Shown here piece by piece: positions 1-8,763 of a DNA stretch of 64,000 nucleotides; position 1 is the stretch's first letter; each line of letters opens with the position of its first letter. The stretch is from NCBI RefSeq assembly GCF_010093305.1, contig NZ_PDWS01000002.1:124001-188000 (forward strand). Reading direction: 5' to 3'. The notes below the pieces were generated by a model. That model ran no database searches. It worked only from the letters and a program-made list of their open reading frames with translations, and had not been told where the DNA came from. The translations under genes and the position numbers were made by a program. The DNA comes from Pseudoxanthomonas sacheonensis (GTDB lineage: Bacteria; Pseudomonadota; Gammaproteobacteria; Xanthomonadales; Xanthomonadaceae).

Positions 1-850
1 AGTCGATGCGTCCGCCGCGCACGCCCACGGTGGGATCGGCCACCCGATTGCGGCGGGCAACGGTCACTTCGCGTTCGGCAGCCAGCGCAGCGGCTTGTGC
101 GGCTTGCCAGTCGGGCAACTGTTCGATGCCGGTATGGGAGGGCATCGGCGGCGGCAATGCGTCGCTGGGCAGCGTCAGGCTCGCCAGGAGTTCCGGCGAG
201 CCGCCGACCGCGCGGAAACGCGCTTCGGCCTCCGCCTGTTCGGCGACGAGTTGCGACTGCTGGGCTTGCGCTTCATCGCGGGCCAGCAGTGCCAAATCGC
301 GCTCCAACCCGGAAATGTCGGCTGCAGCAAACTGCTTTTGTGCCAACTCGCCAAAGCGCGTGACCAACGCCAATCGACGTTCACCGGTGCGCACACGTTG
401 CTGCGCCGTCTGTAGCTCAGCCCAACTGGCGAACCACTGCTTGGCGAAATCGCGGCGACGCAGCTTGGCTTCAGCGGTGGCTAGATCGACCCGCGCGGAG
501 GCCGCGTCGCGACGCGCGCGACGCTTGCCGCTCAGATCGAGCGTGAGGTTGAGGCCAGCGGTTGTGGTGCGATCCGGGCCTTCATCGTCGCCGGCCAACT
601 CGACTTCGGGGTTGTAGAGCGGTCGTCCGGCCGCATCGTACCGGGCACGGGCTGCGGCCAGTTGCGCTTCGGTGGCGCGATAACTCGGATGGTGTTGCCA
701 GGCGGCCTGCAGCGCCTCGCGAAGTGCGACTGGGGCCTGTGTATCGGGGGTTTGGGCGGCCATGGCCAAGCCCGACAGCAAACTCGCTGCCAGAACCAGG
801 ACGGCCAGCCGCGCGACGCGACGTCGTCGCGGCGAACGAACAAGGTGCAT
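1..850 (-). CDS. czcC: CzcC-like outer membrane efflux protein, TolC family (C-terminus off the window)
   Basis: The gene enters from the left edge and reads leftward. The first 283 codons are present. The product starts with a signal peptide (residues 1 to about 31, ending AMA) followed by the TolC-family pattern of long alpha-helical coiled segments (ALREALQAAWQHHPSYRA, then an RRDAASARVDLATAEAKL helix). In the family this protein is the outer membrane channel of CzcCBA-type RND pumps that export Co, Zn and Cd from the periplasm. CzcB and CzcA would be expected just outside the window. It lies 64 bases downstream of a CzcI-like gene, the usual czcI-czcC order. The start is an ATG at 850. 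The family is clear; the metal substrate is inferred from context. Confidence 0.8.
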   Translation of the reverse strand, partial: MHLVRSPRRRRVARLAVLVLAASLLSGLAMAAQTPDTQAPVALREALQAAWQHHPSYRATEAQLAAARARYDAAGRPLYNPEVELAGDDEGPDRTTTAGLNLTLDLSGKRRARRDAASARVDLATAEAKLRRRDFAKQWFASWAELQTAQQRVRTGERRLALVTRFGELAQKQFAAADISGLERDLALLARDEAQAQQSQLVAEQAEAEARFRAVGGSPELLASLTLPSDALPPPMPSHTGIEQLPDWQAAQAAALAAEREVTVARRNRVADPTVGVRGGRID

Positions 851-914
851 TGGAAGATCCTCTGAGTCGACGGTGTCCTCTGGCGCTCCGCGCCAAAGGG
901 GCAAAACACCTGAC

Positions 915-1301
915 TCAGGCGATCGGCGGCCTCAGTTCCAAGGGTTGCGACGCGCTGGGCGGCAACCCGGACGTACGCATAGGCAGCGCCTGCGGCACGA
1001 GCACAACCACGATCTGCGTATCCGGCACCATGGCGGCAGCATGATGGCAACCGCAGTGACTGCAAGCGGCATGCCCGAGCTTGAGCTTCGTGGAATCGTC
1101 ATTACCGCTATCCAGCGGCGATGCCTTCACCGCCACGGCATGGCTGCCATCCGTGCCGAAGCCCATGTCCGCGAAATCGTGCTTCGCACAGGCGGCCGCC
1201 GCGCCGATCTTCAGGGCGAAGATCAGCAGCACCAGTACCGCCAGCCGCGTGGAAGCGCGCAGGCGGGCCAGCAGCAGGCAGGAGGAGGCGACCGGGTTCA
1301 T
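915..1301 (-). CDS. CzcI-like small exported protein with His/Cys patch
   Basis: The 128-residue product has an N-terminal hydrophobic segment (residues about 17-37) and a later metal-ligand-rich stretch HAACSHCGCHHAA (about 76-88). This length, the export signal, and the position directly upstream of czcC match the small CzcI proteins of czc operons, which are thought to modulate expression or bind metal in the periplasm. The C-terminal third is Pro/Leu-rich without recognisable motifs. It is in the same direction as pbrA upstream (110-base gap) and czcC downstream (64-base gap). The assignment rests on context and composition; a generic DUF2946-type protein is the alternative. Confidence 0.5.
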   Translation of the reverse strand: MNPVASSCLLLARLRASTRLAVLVLLIFALKIGAAAACAKHDFADMGFGTDGSHAVAVKASPLDSGNDDSTKLKLGHAACSHCGCHHAAAMVPDTQIVVVLVPQALPMRTSGLPPSASQPLELRPPIA

Positions 1302-1410
1302 CCTGCCAGCCTAGCCGGTGCCACGGACGTTATAAAATCTCATCAGGCCGGTTCCCGGGAGCGGGTCATGCCGTTCCTCGCTCGTGGACACATGCGCGAC
1401 GGTATCCACG

Positions 1411-3801
1411 TCACTTCCTCAGCAGGCGCATGCCGTTGCCCACCACCAACAGGCTGGCGCCCATGTCGGCGAACACCGCCGCCCACATCGTGGCCTGACC
1501 GGTAAAGGTCAGCACCAGGAATACTGCCTTGATGCCCAGCGCCAGGGTGATGTTCTGCGTCAGCACGTGAGCGGTGGCGCGCGACAGCCGGATGAAGGCC
1601 GGAATCTTGCGCAGGTCGTCGTCCATCAGGGCCACGTCGGCGGTTTCGATCGCGGTGTCGGATCCAGCCGCGCCCATGGCGAAGCCGATGTCGGCCCGTG
1701 CCAGGGCCGGGGCGTCGTTGATGCCGTCGCCAACCATGCCGCTGGTACCCTGTGCGGCGAGCGCTTCGACCTCGCGCAGCTTGTCTTCGGGTAGCAGGTT
1801 GCCTTGGGCGCGGTCGATACCGACCTCACCGGCGATGGCCTGCGCCGTGTGCGGGTTGTCCCCGGTCAGCATCAGGGTCTTGACCCCGAGCGCGTGCAAG
1901 TCGGCGATCGCCTGTCGGCTGCTGTCCTTGACCGTATCGGCGACCGCGAACACCGCCTGCACGCCGTCGCTGCCTACGACGGCGACCACGCTCTTGCCTT
2001 GGGCTTCCAAGGCCGCGAACTGCGCTTCCAACTCGGCGGAACTGGCACCCAACTCCTGCACGAGCCGGTGATTGCCCAGGTGGTAGAGCGACCCAGCGAC
2101 GCGGCCACTCACGCCGCGGCCCGGCAGTGCAGCGAACTCCTCGACCTCTTGCATCGGCACGCTGTCATTCTGTCCCGCCACGGCGATGGCCTTGGATACA
2201 GGATGATCGGAACGCGCCGCCAGGCTGGTCGCTATGGCGCGCACGCGGGTCGCATCAGCCTGGCCCCAAGCCGCGAAATCGGTCTGTTTAGGCTTGCCGT
2301 GGGTGATCGTTCCGGTTTTGTCCAGCGCCAACCACCGCAGCTTGCGGCCATTCTCCAGGTACACGCCGCCCTTGATCAGGATGCCGCGTCGCGCCGCCGC
2401 GGCCAGACCGCTGACGATGCTCACCGGGGTGGAGATCACCAGGGCGCAGGGACAGGCGATCACCAGCAGCACCAGGGCCCGGTACGTCCAGTCCAGCCAG
2501 TCCGCGCCCATCAAGAGCGGCGGCACCACCGCCACGCCCAGGGCGACGGCAAACACCAGCGGGGTGTACCAGCGCGCAAACTGATCGACGAAACGCTGGG
2601 TCGGCGCACGATTGCCCTGCGCGGCTTCGACCGCGTGGATGATGCGGGCCAAGGTGGAATCGCTGGCCACGGCGGTAACGCGATACTCCAGGGAACCTGC
2701 TTCGTTGATGGTGCCGGCGAATACCGGGTCGCCTTCGGCCTTTTCGACCGGCAGGCTCTCGCCGGTGATCGGCGCCTGGTTGACCGTCGAACGGCCGAGC
2801 ACCACCATGCCGTCCAGCGCTATGCGTTCGCCGGGCTTGACCCGCACTCGGCTGTCGAGTGCGACGGCCTTGGCATCCACCTCGATCCAGCGCTGATCGT
2901 CTTGCAGAACGGTGACACGTTCGGGCGTGAGATCCATCAGGCCGCGTATCGCATTGCGGGCGCGATCCAGCGACTTGGCCTCGATCACCTCGGCCAACGC
3001 GAACAGCACCATCACCATCGCCGCCTCGGGCCAATGGCCAATGAGCATCGCGCCCGTGACAGCGATCGACATCAGGGCGTTCATGTTGAGATTGCGGTTC
3101 TTGAGCGCAATCCAGCCCTTCTTGTAGGTCGACAGACCGCCAGTCCCGATGGCGACCAACGCCAGCGCGATGACCAGCCACGTCGGGGCGCCGAGCCAAG
3201 ACACGACTTCGGCCAGGATCGCCGCCACACCGGAGACGGCCAATGGCCACCACGCGGTGCGTGTCGGTACCGGCGCGCCCGGCTCTGCGCCACCTTGGCT
3301 GCCCACCACCTCGGCCTCGAAGCCCAGCGACTTCAGGCCGGTCAGCACGTCAGGCAAGGCCTCGGCCGCGTGACGCACGGTCAAGGTGCGCTGCACGAGG
3401 TTGAAGGCCAGCGACGCCACCCCGGGCATGCCGCCGAGTTTGCCGCGGATCAGGCCTTCCTCGGTGGGGCAATCCATCTTCGCGATACGCAGTGCTGTTT
3501 CCACGTCGGAGGACGGCGTATCCATGGGCGCCGCCTGCATGCCGATCGCGGCCAGCGCTTCGTCCACGGGCGTCAGCGCAGACAAGGTGTGGTGCACCGA
3601 CAACGTCCGTTGCACCAGATTGAATTCCAGATCCGTCACTCCCTGGACTTGGCCGAGCTTGTTGCGGATCAGCGCCTCTTCGGTGGGGCAGTCCATGTTC
3701 TGGATGCGATAGCGCATCGGCGACCGGACGGCCGCTGCTGCGGGCACCGTCGTCGTTGCCACTGCCTGCGTGCTACCGCAGCTATTGCAGGTGTCGCTCA
3801 T
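1411..3801 (-). CDS. pbrA: PbrA/CadA-type heavy-metal P1B-ATPase (Pb/Cd/Zn export)
   Basis: The 796-residue protein pumps soft divalent metal ions out of the cytoplasm with ATP. Two HMA-like domains sit at the N-terminus, each with MDCPTEE (about residues 36 and 109). They are followed by the membrane CPC motif (about 450-452), the phosphorylation site DKTGT (about Asp494), an HP motif (RSDHPVSKA) and the hinge GDGINDAP (about 691). The PITGES actuator motif is also present. The start at 3801 was chosen over an in-frame ATG at 3900 because GGAGGA lies 9 bases upstream and the extra 33 residues lack any family feature. It follows the pbrT-like permease by 109 bases. CPC plus MDCPTEE domains point to Zn/Cd/Pb rather than Cu; lead is inferred from the PbrT/PbrR neighbours. 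Confidence 0.85.
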   Translation of the reverse strand: MSDTCNSCGSTQAVATTTVPAAAAVRSPMRYRIQNMDCPTEEALIRNKLGQVQGVTDLEFNLVQRTLSVHHTLSALTPVDEALAAIGMQAAPMDTPSSDVETALRIAKMDCPTEEGLIRGKLGGMPGVASLAFNLVQRTLTVRHAAEALPDVLTGLKSLGFEAEVVGSQGGAEPGAPVPTRTAWWPLAVSGVAAILAEVVSWLGAPTWLVIALALVAIGTGGLSTYKKGWIALKNRNLNMNALMSIAVTGAMLIGHWPEAAMVMVLFALAEVIEAKSLDRARNAIRGLMDLTPERVTVLQDDQRWIEVDAKAVALDSRVRVKPGERIALDGMVVLGRSTVNQAPITGESLPVEKAEGDPVFAGTINEAGSLEYRVTAVASDSTLARIIHAVEAAQGNRAPTQRFVDQFARWYTPLVFAVALGVAVVPPLLMGADWLDWTYRALVLLVIACPCALVISTPVSIVSGLAAAARRGILIKGGVYLENGRKLRWLALDKTGTITHGKPKQTDFAAWGQADATRVRAIATSLAARSDHPVSKAIAVAGQNDSVPMQEVEEFAALPGRGVSGRVAGSLYHLGNHRLVQELGASSAELEAQFAALEAQGKSVVAVVGSDGVQAVFAVADTVKDSSRQAIADLHALGVKTLMLTGDNPHTAQAIAGEVGIDRAQGNLLPEDKLREVEALAAQGTSGMVGDGINDAPALARADIGFAMGAAGSDTAIETADVALMDDDLRKIPAFIRLSRATAHVLTQNITLALGIKAVFLVLTFTGQATMWAAVFADMGASLLVVGNGMRLLRK

Positions 3802-3910
3802 CGCGTGGGTTCCTCCATGCAGGCCTGTAGGGTCTGCGGGATCGATCGCATCTGGAAGGCGTCGCGCCGAGCGCCGTCCCTGCTGCCGCGCGCAGGCCAC
3901 ATGCCGTGCC

Positions 3911-5863
3911 TCATTGTTCCACTCGTGCGGACACGCGCGAGGTGCGGGCGTTGAAGTAGAAGCCGCCGATGGCGATGACCGCGACAGTCACTTGCGCTAG
4001 CAGCGACTGCCAGGACGGATACACGCCGAGCCAATCGATTCTCGGAGCAGCGACCAGGGCCTGGCCTATCCAGCCGGCCTCCTGCAGCGCCGCCACGCCC
4101 TTGCCAACGAGCACAACCGCGAGCACCGCAATCAGGATCGAGCTGATCGAGAAGAACTGGCCGATTGGCAAACGCTTGCTCATGCGCAGCATCCAATAGG
4201 CGACCGCCGCGAGCACGACGCAGCCCGCCACTAGTCCGCCGAGAATCGCGGTGCTGTTCTCCTGGCTCCACATCGCGATGAAGAACAAGATCGTTTCGAA
4301 CACTTCGCGATAGACCGCGACGAAGGCCAGCAGGAACAGGAACACCGCCGAGCGTCGCGTCAGCGCCGCCGACACCTTGGCGTGCAGATACTGTTGCCAG
4401 CGGCCGGCCAGGCTCTTCTGGTGCATCCAAATCCCCACGCTCAGCAGCACCGCGGCAGCGAACAATGCGGAGACGCCTTCAGTCACCTCGCGATTGGCGC
4501 CGCTCACATCGACCAGGTGGGTGGCGATCGCCCAGGTCGCCACGCCCGCCAGCAACGCGCCGATCCAGCCGGCGTGCACCGCCGGCAGGACCTCGCGGCG
4601 CTCGGCCTTGCGCAGAAAGGCGATCATGCCGATCACGATCAACAACGCCTCAATGCCTTCGCGCAACAGGATGGTGAAGCTGCCGAGGAACGCCGTGGTG
4701 CGATCGGTATGCGCGTCCTGCAGCACGCCCTCGGCGCGGTCGAAGAGTCCGGTGACCTGCGCGGCCTGCACGGTCGCGTCGGCCACCGGCACGCGCCGGC
4801 CGATCATGTCGCGATAGCGCGCCATCGTCGTTTCCAGCTCCCGCATCAGCGCGTTGTCGCGGGCGGCGAGCGTGGGTTCGACCGGCTCCACCCCATCCAG
4901 GTACGCCGACAAGGCCGCGGTCTTCGCCTGCACGGCATCGCCGGCCTCGTAGGCGCTGAGGCTTTCGGCCATGCGTTGGCGGGCCAGCGTGAACGGCCCG
5001 GCCGCCACGCCTGACGCCGGGTGCTGCAGCGCCTGCGGGTGCGCGCGCAGGTAGGCAACGATCGCCCGCGCTTGTGCCGCCTCGCTGCCGGCGGCCACCA
5101 GATCCGCCTCGCTGGTGCGGGTCAGCGCTTCCAGCGTGGGAATGCGCTGGCGCCAGGCGGGATCCTCGCGCCACAGGGTTTCACCCTCGGCCCGCGCCTG
5201 CGGCGAATGCGCCAAGCTGCCGACATGGAACGCCAACGCCCAGCGATCAGCCTCGGGCAGCGACGCGAAGCTGGTCATGGCCGTGCCCTGGATGCCTTGC
5301 GAGATCGCCTCGTACAAGGCGAAGGGCGTGCGCCGGGCGGCGCGGGTGGCATCGGTGAAGGCGATCGGGGGCGGATCCAGGCTCGCCGCGGCCGGCCCGT
5401 CGCCAGCGCCTGACGGGCCGTGGCAAGCGGCACACTGCGCGGCGTACAGATCCGCGCCGTGGGCAGGATCAGGAGGCGTCGCCGGCACGGCACCCACCGG
5501 ATAGCTGGCCAGCAGGCCGTCTGCCAACTGGTGCGCCAACGAGGCGACGTGCCCAGCATCGGCCTTACCCTCGACGGCTGCGACCAGTTGATCCGCCTGG
5601 CCGATCAGCGCCGCTTGGCCCGGCGTGGTCGGCAGCACCGCCAATTGGCTCCGCACGGCGCCTGCAAACTCGCGCATCTCTGCGTACTCGGCCTCGGACA
5701 CGACGCGTCCGGCTTGCACGGCCGCGCTGTAGTCGACAGCCACATAGTCCAGCAATTGCCAGGTCTGGCGCGGATTCACTGCCGACGTGGGGGCCCCAAA
5801 GACCGGCAGGCACATCGAGGCCAACAACGCGATCAGCAAGCCACGGCAAAAGGAGTTCGTCAC
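3911..5863 (-). CDS. pbrT: FTR1-family permease with N-terminal cytochrome c domain (PbrT-like)
   Basis: The product is about 650 residues: a signal peptide, a helical periplasmic region, a class I cytochrome c motif CAACH, then a seven-helix FTR1 iron-permease domain. The domain has the metal-binding motif LREGIEALL and a second degenerate copy YREVFETIL. FTR1/EfeU proteins import oxidised iron; the ILT-family member PbrT of Cupriavidus takes up lead beside pbrR and pbrA, the same arrangement as here. The GTG at 5863 is preferred: it gives a proper signal peptide (LLIALLASMCLPVFGA), whereas the longer ATG at 5941 lies inside a MerR-type promoter. Iron or lead uptake cannot be told apart from sequence. 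Confidence 0.75.
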   Translation of the reverse strand: MTNSFCRGLLIALLASMCLPVFGAPTSAVNPRQTWQLLDYVAVDYSAAVQAGRVVSEAEYAEMREFAGAVRSQLAVLPTTPGQAALIGQADQLVAAVEGKADAGHVASLAHQLADGLLASYPVGAVPATPPDPAHGADLYAAQCAACHGPSGAGDGPAAASLDPPPIAFTDATRAARRTPFALYEAISQGIQGTAMTSFASLPEADRWALAFHVGSLAHSPQARAEGETLWREDPAWRQRIPTLEALTRTSEADLVAAGSEAAQARAIVAYLRAHPQALQHPASGVAAGPFTLARQRMAESLSAYEAGDAVQAKTAALSAYLDGVEPVEPTLAARDNALMRELETTMARYRDMIGRRVPVADATVQAAQVTGLFDRAEGVLQDAHTDRTTAFLGSFTILLREGIEALLIVIGMIAFLRKAERREVLPAVHAGWIGALLAGVATWAIATHLVDVSGANREVTEGVSALFAAAVLLSVGIWMHQKSLAGRWQQYLHAKVSAALTRRSAVFLFLLAFVAVYREVFETILFFIAMWSQENSTAILGGLVAGCVVLAAVAYWMLRMSKRLPIGQFFSISSILIAVLAVVLVGKGVAALQEAGWIGQALVAAPRIDWLGVYPSWQSLLAQVTVAVIAIGGFYFNARTSRVSARVEQ

Positions 5864-5922
5864 GGGAAGCGCCTGGATGGGAGAGAGTCGAAAACGGGAA
5901 TGGGAACCAGTTGCAATTGCAC

Positions 5923-5953
5923 AGGGTAAACCCCGTACCACCTACAGAGTCAA
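5923..5953 (-). promoter_or_regulatory. MerR-type promoter/operator, proximal copy, for pbrT
   Basis: Reading leftward there is a -35 TTGACT (5953-5948), a 19-base spacer (5947-5929) and a -10 TACCCT (5928-5923). The overlong 19-base spacer containing an imperfect dyad is the hallmark of promoters that MerR-family activators distort. The predicted transcript starts near 5916, which rules out the ATG at 5941 as the pbrT start. Confidence 0.65.
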
Positions 5954-6015
5954 GCGGCTGTATTCCCTGGCATGGCGACTTCGTTGTTGCAGGGCATAGC
6001 ACCCGTAGGCCCCAC

Positions 6016-6046
6016 AGGGTAAAGTCCGTAGCCGCTATAGGGTCAA
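6016..6046 (-). promoter_or_regulatory. MerR-type promoter/operator, distal copy, in the pbrR-pbrT divergent region
   Basis: A -35 TTGACC (6046-6041), a 19-base spacer and a -10 TACCCT (6021-6016) form a second MerR-type promoter facing pbrT, exactly 93 bases upstream of the first. Both copies share the flanks CACAGGGTAAA and GTCAAG. The element ends 10 bases before the pbrR start codon, so bound PbrR could also repress its own gene. Confidence 0.7.
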
Positions 6047-6055
6047 GAGGCGTCG

Positions 6056-6499
6056 ATGAAGATCAGCGAAGCGGCCGAATCCAGCGGCTGCCATCTGGAA
6101 ACCATCCGCTATTACGAGCGCGTGGGGCTCATGCCCAAACCGCACCGGACCGCCAGCGGTTACCGCGAGTACCGCGACGAGGAGGTGGATCGGCTGCGCT
6201 TCATCACCCGCAGCCGCAACCTGGGCTTCAGCCTGGACGAGATCCGCAGTCTGTTGCGGTTGGAGCACAACCGCATGTTGTCCTGCGCCGAGATCGATGC
6301 CATCGCCCGCGAGCATCTGGCCGATGTCCGTAGCAAGGTCCGCGAACTCAACCGCATCGCCCGCGAACTGGACCGCACGATCAACGCGTGTTCGGGCGGC
6401 GCCCGCGGCCAATGTTCGATCCTGGCCACCTTGCGCGAACCACCGCCGGCCAAGCGGACAGAGAAAGCAGCAAATGTGCGTCGGACCAGGCAAGCGTGA
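6056..6499 (+). CDS. pbrR: MerR-family divalent-metal regulator, PbrR/CadR/ZntR type
   Basis: The 147-residue regulator has an N-terminal winged HTH (ETIRYYERVGL, residues 15-25), a long dimerisation helix and the metal-binding loop. The ligand cysteines are Cys77, Cys112 and Cys120. Cys at 77 marks divalent-metal sensors (ZntR, CadR, PbrR), whereas Cu(I) sensors have Ser there. It is divergent from pbrT and pbrA, with two 19-base-spacer promoters between them, so it probably activates that operon when Pb, Cd or Zn rises. nadE follows 37 bases downstream on the same strand. The exact metal is not determinable here. Confidence 0.85.
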   Translation: MKISEAAESSGCHLETIRYYERVGLMPKPHRTASGYREYRDEEVDRLRFITRSRNLGFSLDEIRSLLRLEHNRMLSCAEIDAIAREHLADVRSKVRELNRIARELDRTINACSGGARGQCSILATLREPPPAKRTEKAANVRRTRQA

Positions 6500-6536
6500 A
6501 GCGTCCCGCAGCCCGATGCAATGACCGAAACCGCGC

Positions 6537-8183
6537 ATGAGCCTGCGCATCGCATTGGTCCAGGCGGACTTTCCGGTCGGAGACCTCGACGGCAATGCCG
6601 CTCGCATTGCCGAACGGATCGCCGAGGCGCGCGATCTCTACCGCGCCGACTTGGTGCTCTTTCCCGAACTCACAGTCAGCGGCTATCCGCCCGAGGATCT
6701 GCTGCTACGACCGCAGTTCCTGTCCGACTGCGTCGCCACGTTGCACCGCGTCGCGCAAGAGGTCACTGGGATCGTGGCCGTAGTGGGCTGGCCGGAAGCT
6801 GTCGGCGCTGTGGTCTACAACGCACTGAGTGTGCTGCGTGAAGGCGCCGTTACCACGACCTATCGCAAGCGCGATCTACCCAATTACGCGGTCTTTGATG
6901 AGCGGCGTTACTTCGCTGTCGATCCCGATGGTGGGCCATGCGTCTTCGACGTCAACGGCGTCACCGTGGGCGCGATGATTTGTCAGGACTTGTGGGGATT
7001 GGAGCCCACGTTTGAAACCGTCGCGGCCGGCGCTCAGCTGATCCTGATCCCGAATGCTTCGCCATTCGAGCGCGACAAACATGCTGAGCGCGATGCACTG
7101 CTCGCCGAGCGCGCCCGCGCGAACCAAGTCGCGCTCGCATACGTCAATGTCGTCGGTGGCCAGGATGCGATCGTGTTCGATGGCGCGTCCCTGCTCGCCG
7201 ACGCCAATGGCCACGTACACCCGGCGGCCATTGCCTTCGAGGAACACGCACTGGTTGCTGATTTCGATCCGCATTCACGTAGCTTTACCCCAGTCGCGTG
7301 GCCGATCGACACCGATGTCGGCCGCGACGCGGTCGCCTGGCGGGCAATCGTGCGGGGGCTAACGGACTACTGCAGCAAGAACGGCTTCGATCGGGTCTGG
7401 GTCGGCCTGTCCGGCGGACTGGATTCGGCGGTCGTGCTGGCGATGGCCGTCGATGCGCTCGGCGCCGACCGGGTCACCGCCGTGCGCCTGCCATCGCGCT
7501 ACACCAGTGCGTTGAGCAACGATCTGGCCGCCGCGCAATGCGCGGCCCTGGGCGTGGCACTACGGACGGTGCCGATCGACGCACCGTTTCAGGGCTACCT
7601 CGACACGCTCAGTGGTCTGTTCGCGGGTACGACGATCGATGCGACCGAAGAGAACCTGCAATCTCGCGCGCGCGGCGCGGTGCTGATGGCGCTGAGCAAC
7701 AAGCTTGGCGGGTTGCTGCTGACCACTGGCAACAAGAGCGAGTACGCGGTCGGCTACACCACGATCTACGGCGACATGTGCGGCGGCTATGCCCCGCTCA
7801 AGGACGTGTACAAGACCGAGGTGATCGCACTGGCACGCTGGCGCAATACCGTGGGCGGCGCACCGGTCATTCCACCCGAGGTGATCGCCCGGCCGCCGAC
7901 GGCAGAACTGCGCGAGCATCAGACCGATCAGGACACGTTGCCGCCCTACGACGTACTCGACGCAATCCTGTTCCGCCACATCGATCAGGAGCAGTCGCGC
8001 GAGGAGATCCTGGCGGCCGGATTCGCCGCTTTCGTTGTCGACCCGGTGCTGGAGCTGGTGCACCGCCACGAATGGAAGCGGCAGCAGGCGGCGCCGGGAC
8101 CGAAGATCTCGCGCCGGGCGTTTGGACGCGAACGGCGTTACCCGATCACCAATGCCTATGCTCAGGTGTTCCCCACACCGTGA
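6537..8183 (+). CDS. nadE: Glutamine-dependent NAD+ synthase
   Basis: The 548-residue enzyme amidates nicotinic acid adenine dinucleotide to NAD+, the last step of NAD synthesis. The N-terminal glutaminase (nitrilase-fold) domain shows the Glu-Lys-Cys triad in FPELTVSGYPPEDL, YRKRDLPNY and GAMICQDLW. The C-terminal synthase domain has the ATP PP-loop SGGLDSAVV and the later motif TTGNKSEYAVGY. The length is normal for the two-domain form. It lies 37 bases after pbrR in the same direction, so it may be cotranscribed with a metal regulator. Whether this is the only nadE of the genome or an extra island copy cannot be seen. The start ATG at 6537 matches the family N-terminus (SLRIALVQADF). Confidence 0.93.
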   Translation: MSLRIALVQADFPVGDLDGNAARIAERIAEARDLYRADLVLFPELTVSGYPPEDLLLRPQFLSDCVATLHRVAQEVTGIVAVVGWPEAVGAVVYNALSVLREGAVTTTYRKRDLPNYAVFDERRYFAVDPDGGPCVFDVNGVTVGAMICQDLWGLEPTFETVAAGAQLILIPNASPFERDKHAERDALLAERARANQVALAYVNVVGGQDAIVFDGASLLADANGHVHPAAIAFEEHALVADFDPHSRSFTPVAWPIDTDVGRDAVAWRAIVRGLTDYCSKNGFDRVWVGLSGGLDSAVVLAMAVDALGADRVTAVRLPSRYTSALSNDLAAAQCAALGVALRTVPIDAPFQGYLDTLSGLFAGTTIDATEENLQSRARGAVLMALSNKLGGLLLTTGNKSEYAVGYTTIYGDMCGGYAPLKDVYKTEVIALARWRNTVGGAPVIPPEVIARPPTAELREHQTDQDTLPPYDVLDAILFRHIDQEQSREEILAAGFAAFVVDPVLELVHRHEWKRQQAAPGPKISRRAFGRERRYPITNAYAQVFPTP

Positions 8184-8493
8184 TCCCACGAGCAACGTTA
8201 ACCGCTACCTCGGAACCGCCACCCGCCCTTTCCGCACCTTGAACCGCGTGGCATTCAGATGCTGACCATCCTCGCGCCGTCCCGAAAACGTGCCTAGCCC
8301 GAGGAACAACGGTGAGCAAACCAGCTACTCAATCGGGCTTTGTCAAGCTCCCCACGATCCTCACGCAGTTAGTCGTGGATGTCGGCGCCGCACTGGCCGT
8401 GCTGATCGCGACGGCCACGCCGTCAGTGTTCAAACCGGCGGGCGACCCATCGCGGTTGGGCGACGAAAGCCGCCCGCTAGTTGATCGCATCAC
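8184..8493. other. 310-base stretch without a convincing gene
   Basis: Between nadE and the nqrF fragment there is a plus-strand GTG-initiated frame from 8312 (VSKPATQSGF..., with a hydrophobic stretch LVVDVGAALAVLIATA). It runs into the antisense of nqrF and has no recognisable family. It may be the first 60 codons of a gene cut off by the same rearrangement that created the nqrF-hutG scar. No RNA or regulatory signal was recognised. Confidence 0.3.
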
Positions 8494-8735
8494 TCAGATC
8501 TTGAAATCATCGAAAGCCACGTGGCTTTCCGGAACCTCCAGTTCCGCCAGCATGTGGCGGGTAGCCGACAGCATCGCCGGGGGGCCACACAAATAGAAAT
8601 CGCACGATTGCAGGTCGGGATGGCCTTGCAGCAGATGATGGGACGCCGCCTCGTGCACCAGTCCCTGCAACAGCGCATCGTCGCATTCGGCGGCTTCCGA
8701 AATCACCAGGTGCCAGGTGAAATTGGAGCTCCTCG
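8494..8735 (-). pseudogene. nqrF: 3' fragment of nqrF (Na+-translocating NADH:quinone reductase subunit F)
   Basis: About 80 codons remain. They encode NFTWHLVIS, then FYLCGPPAML and the terminal FDDFKI, which correspond to the extreme C-terminal part of the NADH-binding domain of NqrF (the CGPP motif binds NADH and the DDF end is conserved). The reading frame meets a stop (TGA) just upstream, and the FAD-binding, ferredoxin and membrane parts are missing, so this is a dead piece. It abuts a truncated hutG in opposite orientation with only about 30 bases between them. Confidence 0.75.
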
Positions 8736-8763
8736 ACCTGCCCTTTCAAGGCAACTGAAATAA

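Noticed and set aside
1804-3954. A 716-codon plus-strand frame opposite the PbrA-like ATPase
   Set aside because: Antisense of a complete P-type ATPase; composition is typical of a GC-rich shadow frame.
8312-8596. A plus-strand frame of 94 codons starting at a GTG
   Set aside because: Its second half is antisense to the nqrF fragment and no family could be seen; at most a gene stub, recorded under the gap entry.
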